From Symsagittifera roscoffensis (Eukaryota > Xenacoelomorpha > Acoela > Convolutidae): 60,000 bases of DNA. Where the stretch lies: contig NC_087070.1 in NCBI RefSeq assembly GCF_963678635.1, forward strand, positions 51,506,514 to 51,566,513. Direction: 5' to 3'. The position numbers were made by a program, and so were the translations under genes. The notes under the pieces were generated by a model, which worked only from the letters and a program-made list of their open reading frames with translations, ran no database searches and was not told where the DNA came from. Within the stretch, counting starts at the first letter, position 1, and each line of letters begins with the position of its first letter. Below are positions 1 to 12,800 of this stretch, one piece after another.

Positions 1-756
1 AAGGCTGCAAAATCAAAAGACAATTTTGAAATACTTGGACATACATTCAGATAAACTGTAAGCTCAAACATAGCCAACAGATATGAAAATAGAAAAAAGT
101 CAATGAACGCAAGGAAACCGAATAAAATCTGACTTGTTTTTCGAAAAAAAAACATGTCCTTAAGACTGGATTAATTGATAAATTTTTCTCTAACTAAAGA
201 CCAACATGCTGATTATTAAAAAACACTAATTGAAATCCTAAAGAGGTGCCAAATTTCATGACGTTTCATTGCGTATAACAACCACGAAAAAAATAAGAGA
301 TAATAGATGATTATCAAAAAGGCAGATTTTGAGTTAGATTATGACTGCATTTCACATAGAAAATGAGGTTTTCTATATCCACATCCAACCAAAAAATTGC
401 CTATATTGAATTTGATACACTCAAAAGAATAGGTACATTTCCTAATTTCGCAGAAAAATGGCCTTATAACTCTTTAAATTTCCAAAACAATTTTCTGACT
501 TAGCGGCTTTCTTGTTTTGCATCGCAAAATGAAAGCAGGATATAACTTTTTGCTCCATATGCCTGATTGATATTAGAGAGCGTAATTTTTGTAGCATATG
601 GCAAATGAAATTGATGTGAGCTTAAGAAGAAATCATATGAAATGTTAAACCGAGAAAAATCAATTTTAACGACTTTCTTCTAAACTGTTCTAATTAATTG
701 TTTTTTATTTGTCAAATCAGAATGTGAGGAAGGGGAATTTCTAATTTCCGATTTAC
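1..756 (-). other. Intron 11 of the CFAP92-like gene (partial)
   Basis: AT-rich, with no coding signal. The stretch around 65-190 contains the start of the dispersed intronic repeat described at 1,335 (shared ACATAGCCAAC and CAATGAACGCAAGG). Nothing else was recognised. Confidence 0.5.
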
Positions 757-869
757 CGAGCAGAACGACGTTGGTATCATTCCAGTGTATGTCCCTGTCT
801 TGAACCTTGGGAGGCGTCTTGTACCAGTCGAGATTGCCGAACTTGTATCTGCAGTAGGCCGGGTGACAT
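757..869 (-). CDS. Exon 11 of CFAP92-like gene (last exon in window)
   Basis: The acceptor is TTTTACAG and the donor GTAAAT. It encodes CHPAYCRYKFGNL and RDIHWNDTNVVLL, a domain-like block with paired Cys and aromatic residues. The donor shows that the gene continues beyond the left edge. Confidence 0.8.
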
Positions 870-3800
870 CTGTAAAAACAAATCATTTTGTAGAACGCAA
901 TTCGAAAAGCAGGCTCATAGTTCAAACTGATCGACATCGTCAAATAATCAATGATTCCTCTTTCAATTTAATAAAAGCAATTTTTATCAAACTTTAATAC
1001 AAAAATTATATTAACGAAACTTGCATTTTTCCCATACAAAAACTAAACGAACATGGTCTTAAGACTATTTTTCCTTGCATATGCAAATTTTAGCGCCACA
1101 TTCACATAGAATAGCACACTTCATTGAAACATAATTGAAAAACTAACTAAAACAGCGTACAACTTTGTGAGGTAAATTAATTCAATATTTCGCGAGAAAC
1201 TTTATTCAGCGGCGGCAAGTAATTTCTGATTAACACAATTTTTAAGAAAAATCTTATTGCTGACTAATCAAATTTCTTAAAAGAAAGTATTACTGCGCAT
1301 CACAAAAAGCAAAAATCGGTATACAGAAGCGTCAAACATAGCCAACTGACATTTAGAAAGGAGTAATGAACGCACGGAATCTTAAAAAACCTGAATTGTT
1401 TTTTGAAAAACCTTCAACTTTTGAATTTGAAGAAGAAAAAAATTCTTTGAATTTGTATAACAATTCACGATTGAAACTTTTTTTGACAATTTAACCCGAT
1501 TTAACAATTTAATCCGATTTGAGAAAACTGGATCAATAAGTAAACTTATTTTGCTGGGTAATCTGAAAATTTATTTCCATTATCGAAATTAGAAGTCGAT
1601 CACGTTTTTTGTGACCTTTATGTCAGACCTCAGTATTGTTCTATCTGGTCTCTAGAGGATTGCTGTGCTTTTAAAGGAACGCTTTCCAAATGAAGAGGAA
1701 AGTTTAAAACCCGAGAGATATATAAACCGGATGTCGTAGATCGTCAGGACGGTAATACTCAGAAGGCTCAGAGGACTAAGAAAGAAGTTTAGGCAGAGGC
1801 TTTTAATTTTAATCAAGCTGATCACTCTCGCGAATATCTCTCAATTGATTTTACAATTTTTTATAAACCATGAGTATATGATGCTAATTACACTCATCAA
1901 ATTTATTTAACAAAATTACCAGAGTTTTAGTCATTTTGTTTTCATCATCAATCCTTATCTGTCCTTTTATATTTGTGTTTAAATGTTATTTCCTGTTTCT
2001 TCCTTCATGGTATTGACTGATTTTCCAGTTCACATTTTCTTGTTTTGAAAAGTAAATTCAGCTCGTAGGCATAAACAAAAGTGGGCCTCGAAGTTATCAG
2101 TAAGGTCAAATAATGAATCACAGAAATGGAATTTAGGGATGTGATACTACCATCCTTTGAAAGTTGACCTGGGTTCGCTATTCTTCTGCATTCTGCCATT
2201 GTTTTTTATAGAAAGAGTCGGGTTATATTTGAAGCCCTCTAATTCCACAAACAGTCCGTTAGTCAGATTATATGTTTACAAAAACTCAGCACAAGGATAA
2301 ATACATTTTTTCAAGAATGTGTTAAAAGTTAAGATGATAACTTTCTTTAAAATGATACTATTCTTTAAAGTAGTACCTTTAAGGTTACTGAAAGGTGTTT
2401 CAAGGTGTAATAAACGTCTCAATGTTCCTTCAGTGGTACTATGTTTTCATTCAGGGGATGAAGTTCTGGTTGTGATTTAGAAACATCCCGTCTCCCTTTT
2501 GCATTTGTGGTAGATCCACAAAAAAAAGTGCATGGAGTACCATTGAGCCGATGAACGAAATTATACTCATCAATGAGTTTTTCAATATAAGCCGGTCATC
2601 AATGACTCTTGCTAACGAAGGTCTAAGTTTCCTCATATTCAGCGCTAACGGTTTTGCTATTTTCCTCTTCTGTTCTTGATTTTGAACATTTGGGACTTCT
2701 TCTTTACTTCCTTGAATAATTCGATTCCCGCTTCCATTTTTGAGTCGTAGTATGACATGTCCTCCAATTCTGCCAATTTGCTTAGTAAATTTTAGATGGG
2801 ATCCGGCAATTGGACATTTATCTTTATTGCTGGGAGCTGTTCGCATGTTGCTAGATCTGATCTTGCTAGATCTTTTGATGCTAGGCCCTACCAATTGTTT
2901 TCCACATTCCATTGTTACAAGGCAGATATGGCATCCCGGGAAATTTTCTATTCCACTGGCGGTTGTTGATTCGATAGTGGAGTTTGCCTTCCTTTTAACA
3001 AAAGAAATGAAGTAAACTGAAAGAAATCAAGTCAAACCACGAAAATTGAGTGTGAATAAATTTTAAACCAAACAAACCTAATAAAAACAAAAGAAATCAA
3101 CAATATCTATACAAGAACACACGTTCATAACTCATGGAAAAGACAATGGAAAATAGGTTGATTTTCGTAATTTCTTAAGCTTTCCCTTTGTCGGTTTAAA
3201 AGGCAAAAAGAAAACGACACAGACATTCGAAACTGATCAAGATTGCATGCTGATAAACAGTCATGGGACAGAGAAGTTGCAATTTTAAGTTTTCAAGCGA
3301 GATGAACGGATTTTTTTTCACGTTTGTGCCGTTTTCTCTACAACTAATCAAGATTAACGGTTGAAAATTTCACCTCTGACGGAATAAACTATATTAGACA
3401 TTAGCAGGGTAAAAACAGTAACAAATTGTTTCTTAGGCGCCGTTTGGTCTTTTAAACAGGGCGACAGAGAAGTATTGTTATTGTCAAAAATTCCCCGTTA
3501 ACAGCACAAGCAAATTAAAACTTGAGGCCTAGAAAAAAAATTCGTTGGAAAACTAAGAATCTCAGCTAGGTCCTCATTTAAGTTATGTTTCACATAAAAG
3601 AACTGAAAACTTTGTTAAGCTCTTATACACAAGTTGACTAAAAAGTCAGCAATTTAGATAGCAAAATGCATCAAATCTGAGTTAATGCAAAAATCTGAGT
3701 TTCGGAGCTGAGCAACTTTTTGTATTCCTTTTTAAACACATCCAGCGAGAACACAAAAAGCAGCTGCATAAAGTGCAATAAGCAAAATTAGAAATAAGCC

Positions 3801-6800
3801 TCCAATCAGTTTAAAAAAATTGGCAACGTCTGTGATTCGAACCTGCAACCTAGATAGTCTCATACACTAGCCACTCAGCCACGGAAGCTTAATAGGTACC
3901 AAACAAAAGCCACAAATAAGCAGAAAACAGATGCTATGCTATTTCCAATGCTACAGTGAAATTTCTAAATAAGTGAACACTTTAATTGAACTTTTATTTG
4001 CCACTTAGGTTAGAAAAAAAGAAGGTTCGTAATAATACACTAAGCTGAACGCTAGTGTAAAAAGGAAAAACTGATATGAGGGCCTAGCTGAGATACTTAG
4101 CTTTCCAACGAAAAAATTTCAGGTCCAAAGTTTCAAACTGCTTGTGCTGTTTACAGGGAATTTTTGGCACTAACTGTCGCCCTCTAATTTAATGGCCAAA
4201 CGACGCCTTAAAACAATTTTTTATGGTTTTTTATCAGGCTGTTGTCAAAAAAAAGTTTCATCCCGCATCTCAGTCAAACTTGAAAAAATCTTCGTTCATT
4301 TTCTTGCTTGAAAACTAAAAGTTGCAACGTCTATGTCCGGTGACTGTAGCTACATCATGTGATATATAATTAATGCAAAAATTTTTCACAAAAATGTGCG
4401 ACATATTTGTGTGAAAAACTGAACTCGTATTTTAACACAAACAAAAAAAATGCGTTTTTTGTGTCATAAAAAAGCCGCCATAATAGGTTAAGAATTGTGC
4501 TACTTAAGATTTTGGCTACCAATGAAACCTGCGAAAGAAAGAATTCTGCTAATCCTACCGTTTCCTTAGCTCCGAGTATGTCATAGGCGTGTTTGGCATG
4601 GCAGAGGTCGACTCTATCTTGATACTCATTGGGTTGAGTGCCTCTCTCTGCTGTTCGTTGAGGAGATCATCGTCTAGAGAGATAGTCACAAACATGTCAT
4701 TCACATCTTCCGCAGGCGAGTCGAGTCTGTTGGTCACTGAACGCAGTCCTGTGAAATGAACAAAAAAAAAGTAGACGAATTAAATAAACAAGATAAACAA
4801 GAAGCACAGAACTTTGTAACCAGTTATCACAGCCAAAAGAAACGGAGCATCAACCTGAAGCTAGAAGTCACGTGAGAGCTCGTCCTCACAAACTATCACC
4901 GACATGGCAATGATAGTGTACGAGGACGAGCTCTCACTTAACCTCTAGTTGCACGCCGATCACAGCCTGACCGATTTTGGCTGCAATAGTGGTAGCAGGT
5001 GAAAGCTCCAGGAGCAAAAAAGCGATCTTGAGTCGCAAAAAAAAGATCTTCGCTCAAAAAAAAATTAGTCTAGAACAAGGGGAAATAAGATACACGGACT
5101 ATCCTCAAACAGACTGGATAGCCTTTGATACATTCTCTGCAACTGAAGAAACTACAATTAATTTAACATCCATATTTGAGAAAAAATTGCAACTTCTAGG
5201 AAAATATAACTTTAAAGCGACTTGATTGAGCTGTTGTTTCTGAAACGCTTTTAAAATTTACAGAGAGGCCAAGCTGCGCTTCTCAAACACTTGCGAGAAC
5301 ACGACCAAAAAGCAGCTCTATCAAGTGAAATAAGAAAAAGTAGAAATAAGCCTTGAAGCAAAAACTAGTCTATATGTAGGATTCGAATCTGCGACCTAGT
5401 GCAATCAAGAGATTTAGATTCACACGCAGTATCCACTCAAGCTTAACAACCGACAAACACTATTCACGAATAAAGCAGCTACATATGCTAATAATTCAGC
5501 AAAAGTGGCACCAAATACAAACACCAAAACAGTGTTATCTTATTACTATTTGAATGTCCAAGCACATGCTATCAAAAAGACGTAAAAGTGGCCAAAAAGT
5601 GGCACCAGTATTTGAGACTTAGGTTGAATTCAAAGAAGATTCGTTCTAATACACTCGCTTCGAGGGTGTAATGGCCAAACGACGCCAAGCAGGAAAAAGA
5701 GCACCAAGCAGGAAAAAAAAAGAGTTGAATAAGAGTGACTCCAAATGATTTGCATAGCTTCACTATTCGCTAAATGAAGTCTGAGGAACAAAAAAACTCA
5801 GACCTGTTCATCTTGATAAAATTCAAATGACTTTTTCAAATCCAAAACATAGCCAATCGAATATTGGAAAAGAGTAATGAACGCAAGTGAACATAAAAAA
5901 ACACTGAACTTCTTTAAGAAAACCTCAACTAATCGTTCAAGTTTTTTGTGCCATTTCCATGTTCGTATTTGGAGAGTGTTTTTTACGTAACTTTCAGCAG
6001 ATGAATTTCAATTGAACTCAAAAAGTGCATTATATTTAAGTGCATCAATATTTTTTTTCTGAAAAAAAAATCAGCAAGACCTATATAAGAGTCTTCACTA
6101 CGTTCATTACTCTTTATCACGAAAAAGGGCTTTAAAATGAGGCCATATCTCACTTTTAAGAGCATTTTTCAAGGCCTAAGAACGTTTTATCCGCTTCAAG
6201 ATCGAGTTTTATAAGTGAACCCAAAAAATTAAGATAGTAAGCGGGAAAAATTTTTTAACTATCAGCGGTAAAGCATTCTGGCAAAACCGAGACCTAAACA
6301 AGAAAAAAAGGGAGTTGTAGAGAAATAATAAAAAAGAAACTGACCAGCAAAGAGCATCGACATTCTGACAGACACTGACGTCAGTCCGTACTTGTGGAAA
6401 TGCGCATTCCTCTCATCCACCGCCCTGTCAAGTGAAGTAGCCCCAATGCCCCCTCCTCCCTTCTTGCCACCATGGGCAATACTCACACTTTTGCGAGACA
6501 TTCCTGTAAAACATAAGAGATTGTTCAAGTTATCCCCCCCCCCCCTTAACTAGGTGGTATCAGAAGTCATCACCATTCGTGGCATCATAAAAGAACTATT
6601 AACATTTACATTAGTTTGTATCATAATCTCACTCGAAATTAATTAATTAATTTTTAACACTATGGTTAACTTTCGTTTCTAGAATCTTACATCGTTTCTT
6701 GGACAATCACATTTTGCATTTTTTGAACCTAGTAACGCAGCCAACAGAAAGTTTGAAAAGTGTCAATGAACCCAAAGAAAAAAATTTTGGCTAATTTTTG

Positions 6801-9800
6801 AACATTTTCAATTTTCGAAATTCGGGTCAAAGAGTGTTTTTTATTCCACTTGGAAATATAGTAAAGTCCACTTTCGAATTTGAATCTAAATCACGTTTTT
6901 TTTTCGCGCCACTTCCGATTTCACTATTGGAGAGCGTTTTTGTCTTTCATTTAGCAAATGAATTGAAATTAGATTGAAGAACTCAAAAAGCAAAAAATCA
7001 AATAGGAGCGTGATCAAATTTTAAGACACTTGAAAAAAGTGTCTTCACTGCGTTCATTGACTCTTCAAAATTCAAACCAGTTTTTCGGAAAACTGAGACA
7101 ATTTTACTGAATCCGAAACACGGCTGAAAGTGCTTTTTAAGGACGTCATAATCGGGCGAAAAAAATCTGTAGAAAATACACAGTTCCTTGTAGTCACTTT
7201 CAGTGACTGTCGTAACAAAAACTAACCAAAAAAAAACGAATGGAAAAGTTTTATAACCTTCGAGATATCGATATTTGTAAATAATCTAACTTCAAAATTT
7301 TCAGAGTCTATATAATATTCTGCAAATCATTTTTTAGAAAAACCTAAAATCCTGTAATCCCATACAATTTATCTGTCAAAAGAATTCTCATCAAAGAAAA
7401 TTACGTTTGGAAATTGTATGACAAACTTTTTTCGTCATCACCAGACTGTTTCATTGGGTTTAAATAGCCGCAGAAATCAGTTCAAATCTGTTTCCAACCT
7501 ATTTAAGGAATTGTACGAAAATTGAATGACAATAATTTATCTGTGCTCTTCATGCATGGAATAATGTGAAGATGACTTTCGGTCAACCCGAATTTCTGGC
7601 CTTATTTTTCTATTTTTGGATAGTTTGTATACTTCTCGAATGAATCGAGATTGATTCGTATTGGGATTGAAAAAATGATCGCCGTCAGTAGTACGCGATA
7701 CGCCAAGAATCAAGTGGCTAGACTACTCAAGCAAAACTTTTCTGCATACTCAAGCAAGACTTTTCTCCACAAAAAATTGCCCTTTTGCCAGGCCCTTGAT
7801 TCATGGCCTATTTCTGCAGGCCATCCATCTTTCAATCCCAATTAAACTAGCGTGTGTAGATTCACGGAAAATTTTTACATTATTCAGGGGCTCCTCTCTC
7901 TCTCTTCTCTCCTCAGGGATTCGATCCCCTGTGCCCTTTAGGTAATATTTTATAGCACCCATTTTTGGCCGACCAAACCTAAAACTTTTGAAAAAACGCT
8001 TTTGGCGCCAATATATACTAATTTTGAAGAGGAGTGAGCGGCGAAAAAAAAACTTTTTTTTTTATCAAAAAGAGCATTTTTGAAATGTTTTTTTTTTTCA
8101 CCAACTTGACAGCGGCGCAGAAAATTTAGTCCAAATAGGGTTTTATTGTGCTTCGGCAGCGCTCGGAAAAATAATTTTAAAATATCAAGTTCCGCCCCTC
8201 ACAAAATCTTAGATCCTCAAATATTAATAAAAATAGCAAACAGACAGAAAAAAAGACCGTAAAGCTCCTTGAATTTTTTCAAACAATTTATGATTGACAT
8301 GTTTTTGATGAAATTAACTCAATTTGAGAAAACTGGAGAAAGGGGTAAAATTTATATTTTGCTGGGAAACCTGATAATTAAATTCCCTTTTCCCTTTTCG
8401 AAAATAGAAGTCGATCACGTTTTTCATTACCTTTACATTTTCGCTGTTCGGTATTGGGGTTGGCCTTTCTTTTAATACTGAACTTAAAAGTCAATTCGCG
8501 AAAAACTAAATTTGAGCGTGAGTTTTCCTGAAAAATTCGGGGAAAAAATCATCACGACCTATATAAGAGTCTGAACTAAGTTCATCGACTCTTAATAAAA
8601 ATCTGTTTCATAAAGGTTTCTTCATGACCTCCATGGTACATCTAATTTATCTGACACCTTCATATTTTCATGAAGCCATAGAATCCATGGATTGAGAGTT
8701 TAAAAAAGCCTCATCCGGATGCACTAATAGCTTTCTTGTAGCCATTATTCATCTTAATTCTTTCTTTTTCGTGGCAAACAGTAGAAGAGCTCGTAGGAGT
8801 TTCTCATGCCAGAGGGACCAAATTTCCAAACATTATAGACTCCAATCAGAATTCAGTATGCAAAAACTCGAAAGTCTTAAGCTTTGGACAGCTTGAAAGA
8901 GGCTCATTGGCTGAGAACTATCACTCATTAAAATCCTTCTGTTATGAGATAATCACCTAGAATATTGAAAAAGGTCGAATTCTGAAAATGGTGCAGGGAA
9001 ATTTCTCGGGCCGAATGGACTGAATGACCTAATTTTTTCAATCAATCGGCTGTCCAAAACTGACTGATTTCCAAGGTCATTTCTTCTGAACTTTTGAAAG
9101 CCTAATTCAAATTGTTAGAAATGGTTTTCAGTATTTCCAACCTTCTTACATGAGAATAACCCCCCCCCCCCCTGTCATACTACTCACTGCTGGCGGCTGA
9201 GTTCCTCCTAGTTCCCTTTGAGGATGCGACTGACATGGCCTTGTTGGTGGCAATGGGCTTGTCCTGTCGGTCACTGGCAGCTGCCAATCTACCCAGTCTG
9301 CTATAGGTCCTGCTCACATAACCAAGTTATTAAGATCATTTAATTACGACTGAAGGACCAACAAACAAGCTGCTCAGCTATTTATGGAGAACTGCTGTAG
9401 TTTCTTTGCTCGAGAATTTCATGCATTTCTGTTTTTTTTTTCTGGTCTGAAAAATGTTGCCTCATACTTCGGCACCGAGCACGGATCATGGTAGGACACC
9501 AACACTCCAAAACAAATAACTAGATTACTGATGTTCATATTTCTCACGCGATTTAACTGATTCTTGCTCAATCTACTTTTTGAAACTTGAACCCAAAAAT
9601 GTATTCCTTTTTTTTAAAAAAAAAGCTTTACTGAGAGAAGAAAACAAGACTTAAAAAATGGCGACCTTTCCATGATACTAATAACTTGCAAATACTTGAA
9701 AAGTTGGGAATAGTTAAAGAGATCCAAATTTCTAACCAAGCATGCAGTCATTAATTCGACTTGCCTCATATTCTCCTCCAGTTCAGCTGCACTGGTCTGA

Positions 9801-12800
9801 TATCCGACAATGGTGTGTGGGATCTTGCCAGAGGGACTGCCATCCTCTCTATCCCCACCCGCGCCACCATCTCCCCCCATATTGTACACTGACTCTTCCA
9901 AACCCTGAACAGACAATCAAAAATTATTTTGTACTAGAGAAGGTCTTTTCCGTGACACGCTCCTCAGAGAGTTTAAAATCAGGAAAAGAAAACGGTTAAC
10001 CCAGTCGGCTAAGCAAGACAAAAATGACTTATTATAAAAACCAGTGAATTAATATTGTTAGGCAGGTAGCTGGCCTTTTTGATGGGATTTCTTCTGGATA
10101 AGTTTCGCAGATTATTAAGAAAATTTTACCTTCTTGAAAACAAATTATCCGATATAAGCGGCCATGAAACCTATATAATATCGGCCGAAACTTATCAAGC
10201 CAAAAAAAAAGAAAAAACAAAAAAAGTCGAAACAAATTTTGGTCATGAAAAACTTGAACTATAATTTCTATTAGGATTTTTAGCTTTTTGACGATACAGA
10301 GGTGAGCATGAAAAGTATATTTCCCTTGAAACTACTCGAAATTAGGCCACTATGCTGATATAAAATAGGCCGAAGCCTATTTGGCCAAAAAAAGGACACA
10401 AAAAAAATTAAATTTTAACAAGTCGAGTTGGAAAAATCACAACCAACATAAAAAGCAAATTTTGAAAAGGACGGACATTTAAAATAACAGACTCAAACAT
10501 GCTTAATATTTGCAAACGAGAGGAGTAGGAATTGCAAAGAGGACGAATAGGTGAAGAAGTCTAGAGGTGTCGTGGACAGAGTTGTTTACGGGAAAATAGT
10601 CTAGTACCCGATTGCAATACCCTCGCTTATCGCAAGGGTAATATATTATATGACTTTTAGTGTTTTGTTTACTGATTTCCAGAGTTTGATACAATCAAGT
10701 TCGCTCATCTTCGGTAAATGTTTTTTCTCATGCAGAATTGGCGTCCGGGTTCTAGAAATCCTGGGTTATAACATGTCGGTTAAAAATGCAGGCAACCTTC
10801 AAACTTTCAGCAGTACCTTGTGTCCGTTCGGGTTCTTGTCGTCCATGGGGAGTCCTGTTCCGGGTGCTTTGGGGATGAGTTCTGGGTTGGTGTCTGCCCA
10901 GTCTGCAAACTTCTTCTCCAGCTCCACTTTCTCATGCGGCAACATCCTGTAGATGTCTCCTGAAACCCCAAACAAACAACCGCTCATTTACATCTAGGAA
11001 CTGTAAATGACAAAAAAAAACATAATTTAACCTAGAAAATATTTCTTGAATCGTAACAAAATTGAGCTGTGACAAGTAAGCCGACAAAAATTGACAGACG
11101 AATAGTTTTCTTGAAGCCGAAGATTTTCAGTTTATAGTTTCAGAAGTAAACTTCAAGTAAACACACCAAAAAGATCAAAAATTTACGTACTCCTTTTGGA
11201 ATAATAGACGTCATCTCTGAAGCTGAAGTATTTCTTAGGCTGTAAAGAGACGAAATCCCTGGACTGGCTGAACACTGTCGGTTTCACTCCCCCGATGTCC
11301 TCTGGATCCTCGCCTGGCTTCGGTCCAGGAAAACGGAAACCTTTTGGTCTATCGAACCTGTAAAACCAGTTGCGTGGTAAAGTTTTCATTTTATTCATTC
11401 TAATTTTATCTCGTACATAATCTTTGAAAAAGAGCCTTTATTCAGCATCTCTCATTTAGTTACGCTTTAAAAATGACTTTAAGAAACTCAATTAAGTCAT
11501 TTGAGCTACAGTAACAGATCTCTGATTATTTTATTGATACGAACAGCTTTTATCTAGTAAAAAGTCTGCACATATAAACCCATCATACTGCTATAATTGA
11601 TATCTCCAGTTTCAATAAAAAAGGTAAATTATAAAAGGGGCCCTTCCGTTTAGGTACGGTCGTGCACAAGCTGGATAGGGCCCATACCAGCATTATATAA
11701 ATACATCAGTAGACAATATTGCAGGAATTAGGTCAAGTCAGCATTTAATGCGTTGTCATTAAAGGTATGTACTTCAACCGTCCCTCCTCTATAAAAGCAC
11801 TAATTGAATTGTCTATAAGGGTTTCAATATAGGGTTTCGTTAAAGGGTTTCAATTACCCTAAAATCTCCATGAATTCATATTTTATACGCAAAAAAACCT
11901 CCAGTTAAACTTGTTATATAAAATTGGTGCATGAATGACACCTGTTACCTGGTGGTTGATGAAACTTTTTCTCTGCTATTCCACACCTTCACTTCTAGAG
12001 TGTGATCGAATAACTTGTGGAGAAGCTCCTTTGTCACGGAGATTTTGTGACTAAAAACAGCCAATTGACATTCAGCGATTGACATTTTAAATAGAGGTTA
12101 TTTTTCTTAATAACAGGCAACAGACCGCTGAACCTCAATCAACCAAGCCAAAAAATGGACATTTATATTTGCCACCCTTTTAACTAGCGTCATCAAGCGC
12201 CAAGGTTGGCCCAGCAGTCACATTATTGCAGAGCGTAACTTATCGAAGCCAAGAGTAAAAATATGACTTATTTTCGTATCATAACTTTCCGAGAGCGTAA
12301 ACGATTAGCTGATATCTTATGCTTAAGCCGAAAAAAAAATCAAAGTTAATGCACTTTGCTTTCACGAAGTAAATTAGGCGGTTAAAAACAAGACACACTA
12401 CTTTTTCTTACTTAAATAAACGTGTTAAAGCTTTTACTTGTGTTGGAATGTAAACCAAGTTTTTTCTCCCTCGCGCCATGTTTTTACACCCGGATTCTCA
12501 CTGACAGTTGCTCCCTTTCCGTAAACTTTAGCTGCTGTGGGAAATGTCACCACATCAGCTACTGTTTCCTCCTCGCCGTCATCAGGGGGGATCAAATGAT
12601 AAGCATAGTGGAAGTACTGGATGGGCTTAGGGGCCTCAGCTTGTTTCTTTTTCTTGTTGCTTATCGATGACTCAGTGGGTTCTCGGTCAACGCCCACGAG
12701 AGGGTTCAGTTTCTCAGACTCGTCTGCAAACACGCAGAGCATTATCTCAAGAACGTGAAAGAATATTTTTTAAAAATCTGTTTCGGCAAGAAAACGTTGC

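Larger units (their letters stand above)
870..4558 (-). other. Intron 10, 3.7 kb, repeat-rich
   Basis: It holds a copy of the dispersed repeat (about 1,335-1,620), an unexplained minus-strand open frame (2,451-3,016) and the TIR element at 3,423-4,222. The rest is AT-rich sequence without recognisable features. Confidence 0.55.
4749..6344 (-). other. Intron 9, 1.6 kb
   Basis: It contains the perfect hairpin at 4,872-4,937, a second TIR-element copy (5,224-5,690) and dispersed repeat copy 2 (5,845-6,120). No coding exon is supported. Confidence 0.55.
6504..9187 (-). other. Intron 8, 2.7 kb
   Basis: It contains dispersed repeat copies at 6,731-7,075 and 8,240-8,592, a 12-nt poly-C tract at 6,534-6,545 and a 13-nt poly-C tract at 9,150-9,162. 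A short B-box-like GATTCGATCCCC lies near 7,920. No exon is supported. Confidence 0.5.

Noticed and set aside
2005-2199. Short minus-strand frame in intron 10
   Set aside because: No acceptor/donor pair in phase with the host gene, no domain, AT-rich chance frame.
5572-6165. Hydrophobic minus-strand frames in intron 9
   Set aside because: Phe/Leu-rich because of the AT-rich repeat sequence. They coincide with the TIR element and the dispersed repeat.
7651-7845. Plus-strand frame of 64 codons in intron 8
   Set aside because: It contains a short internal duplication and no recognisable features; probably chance.
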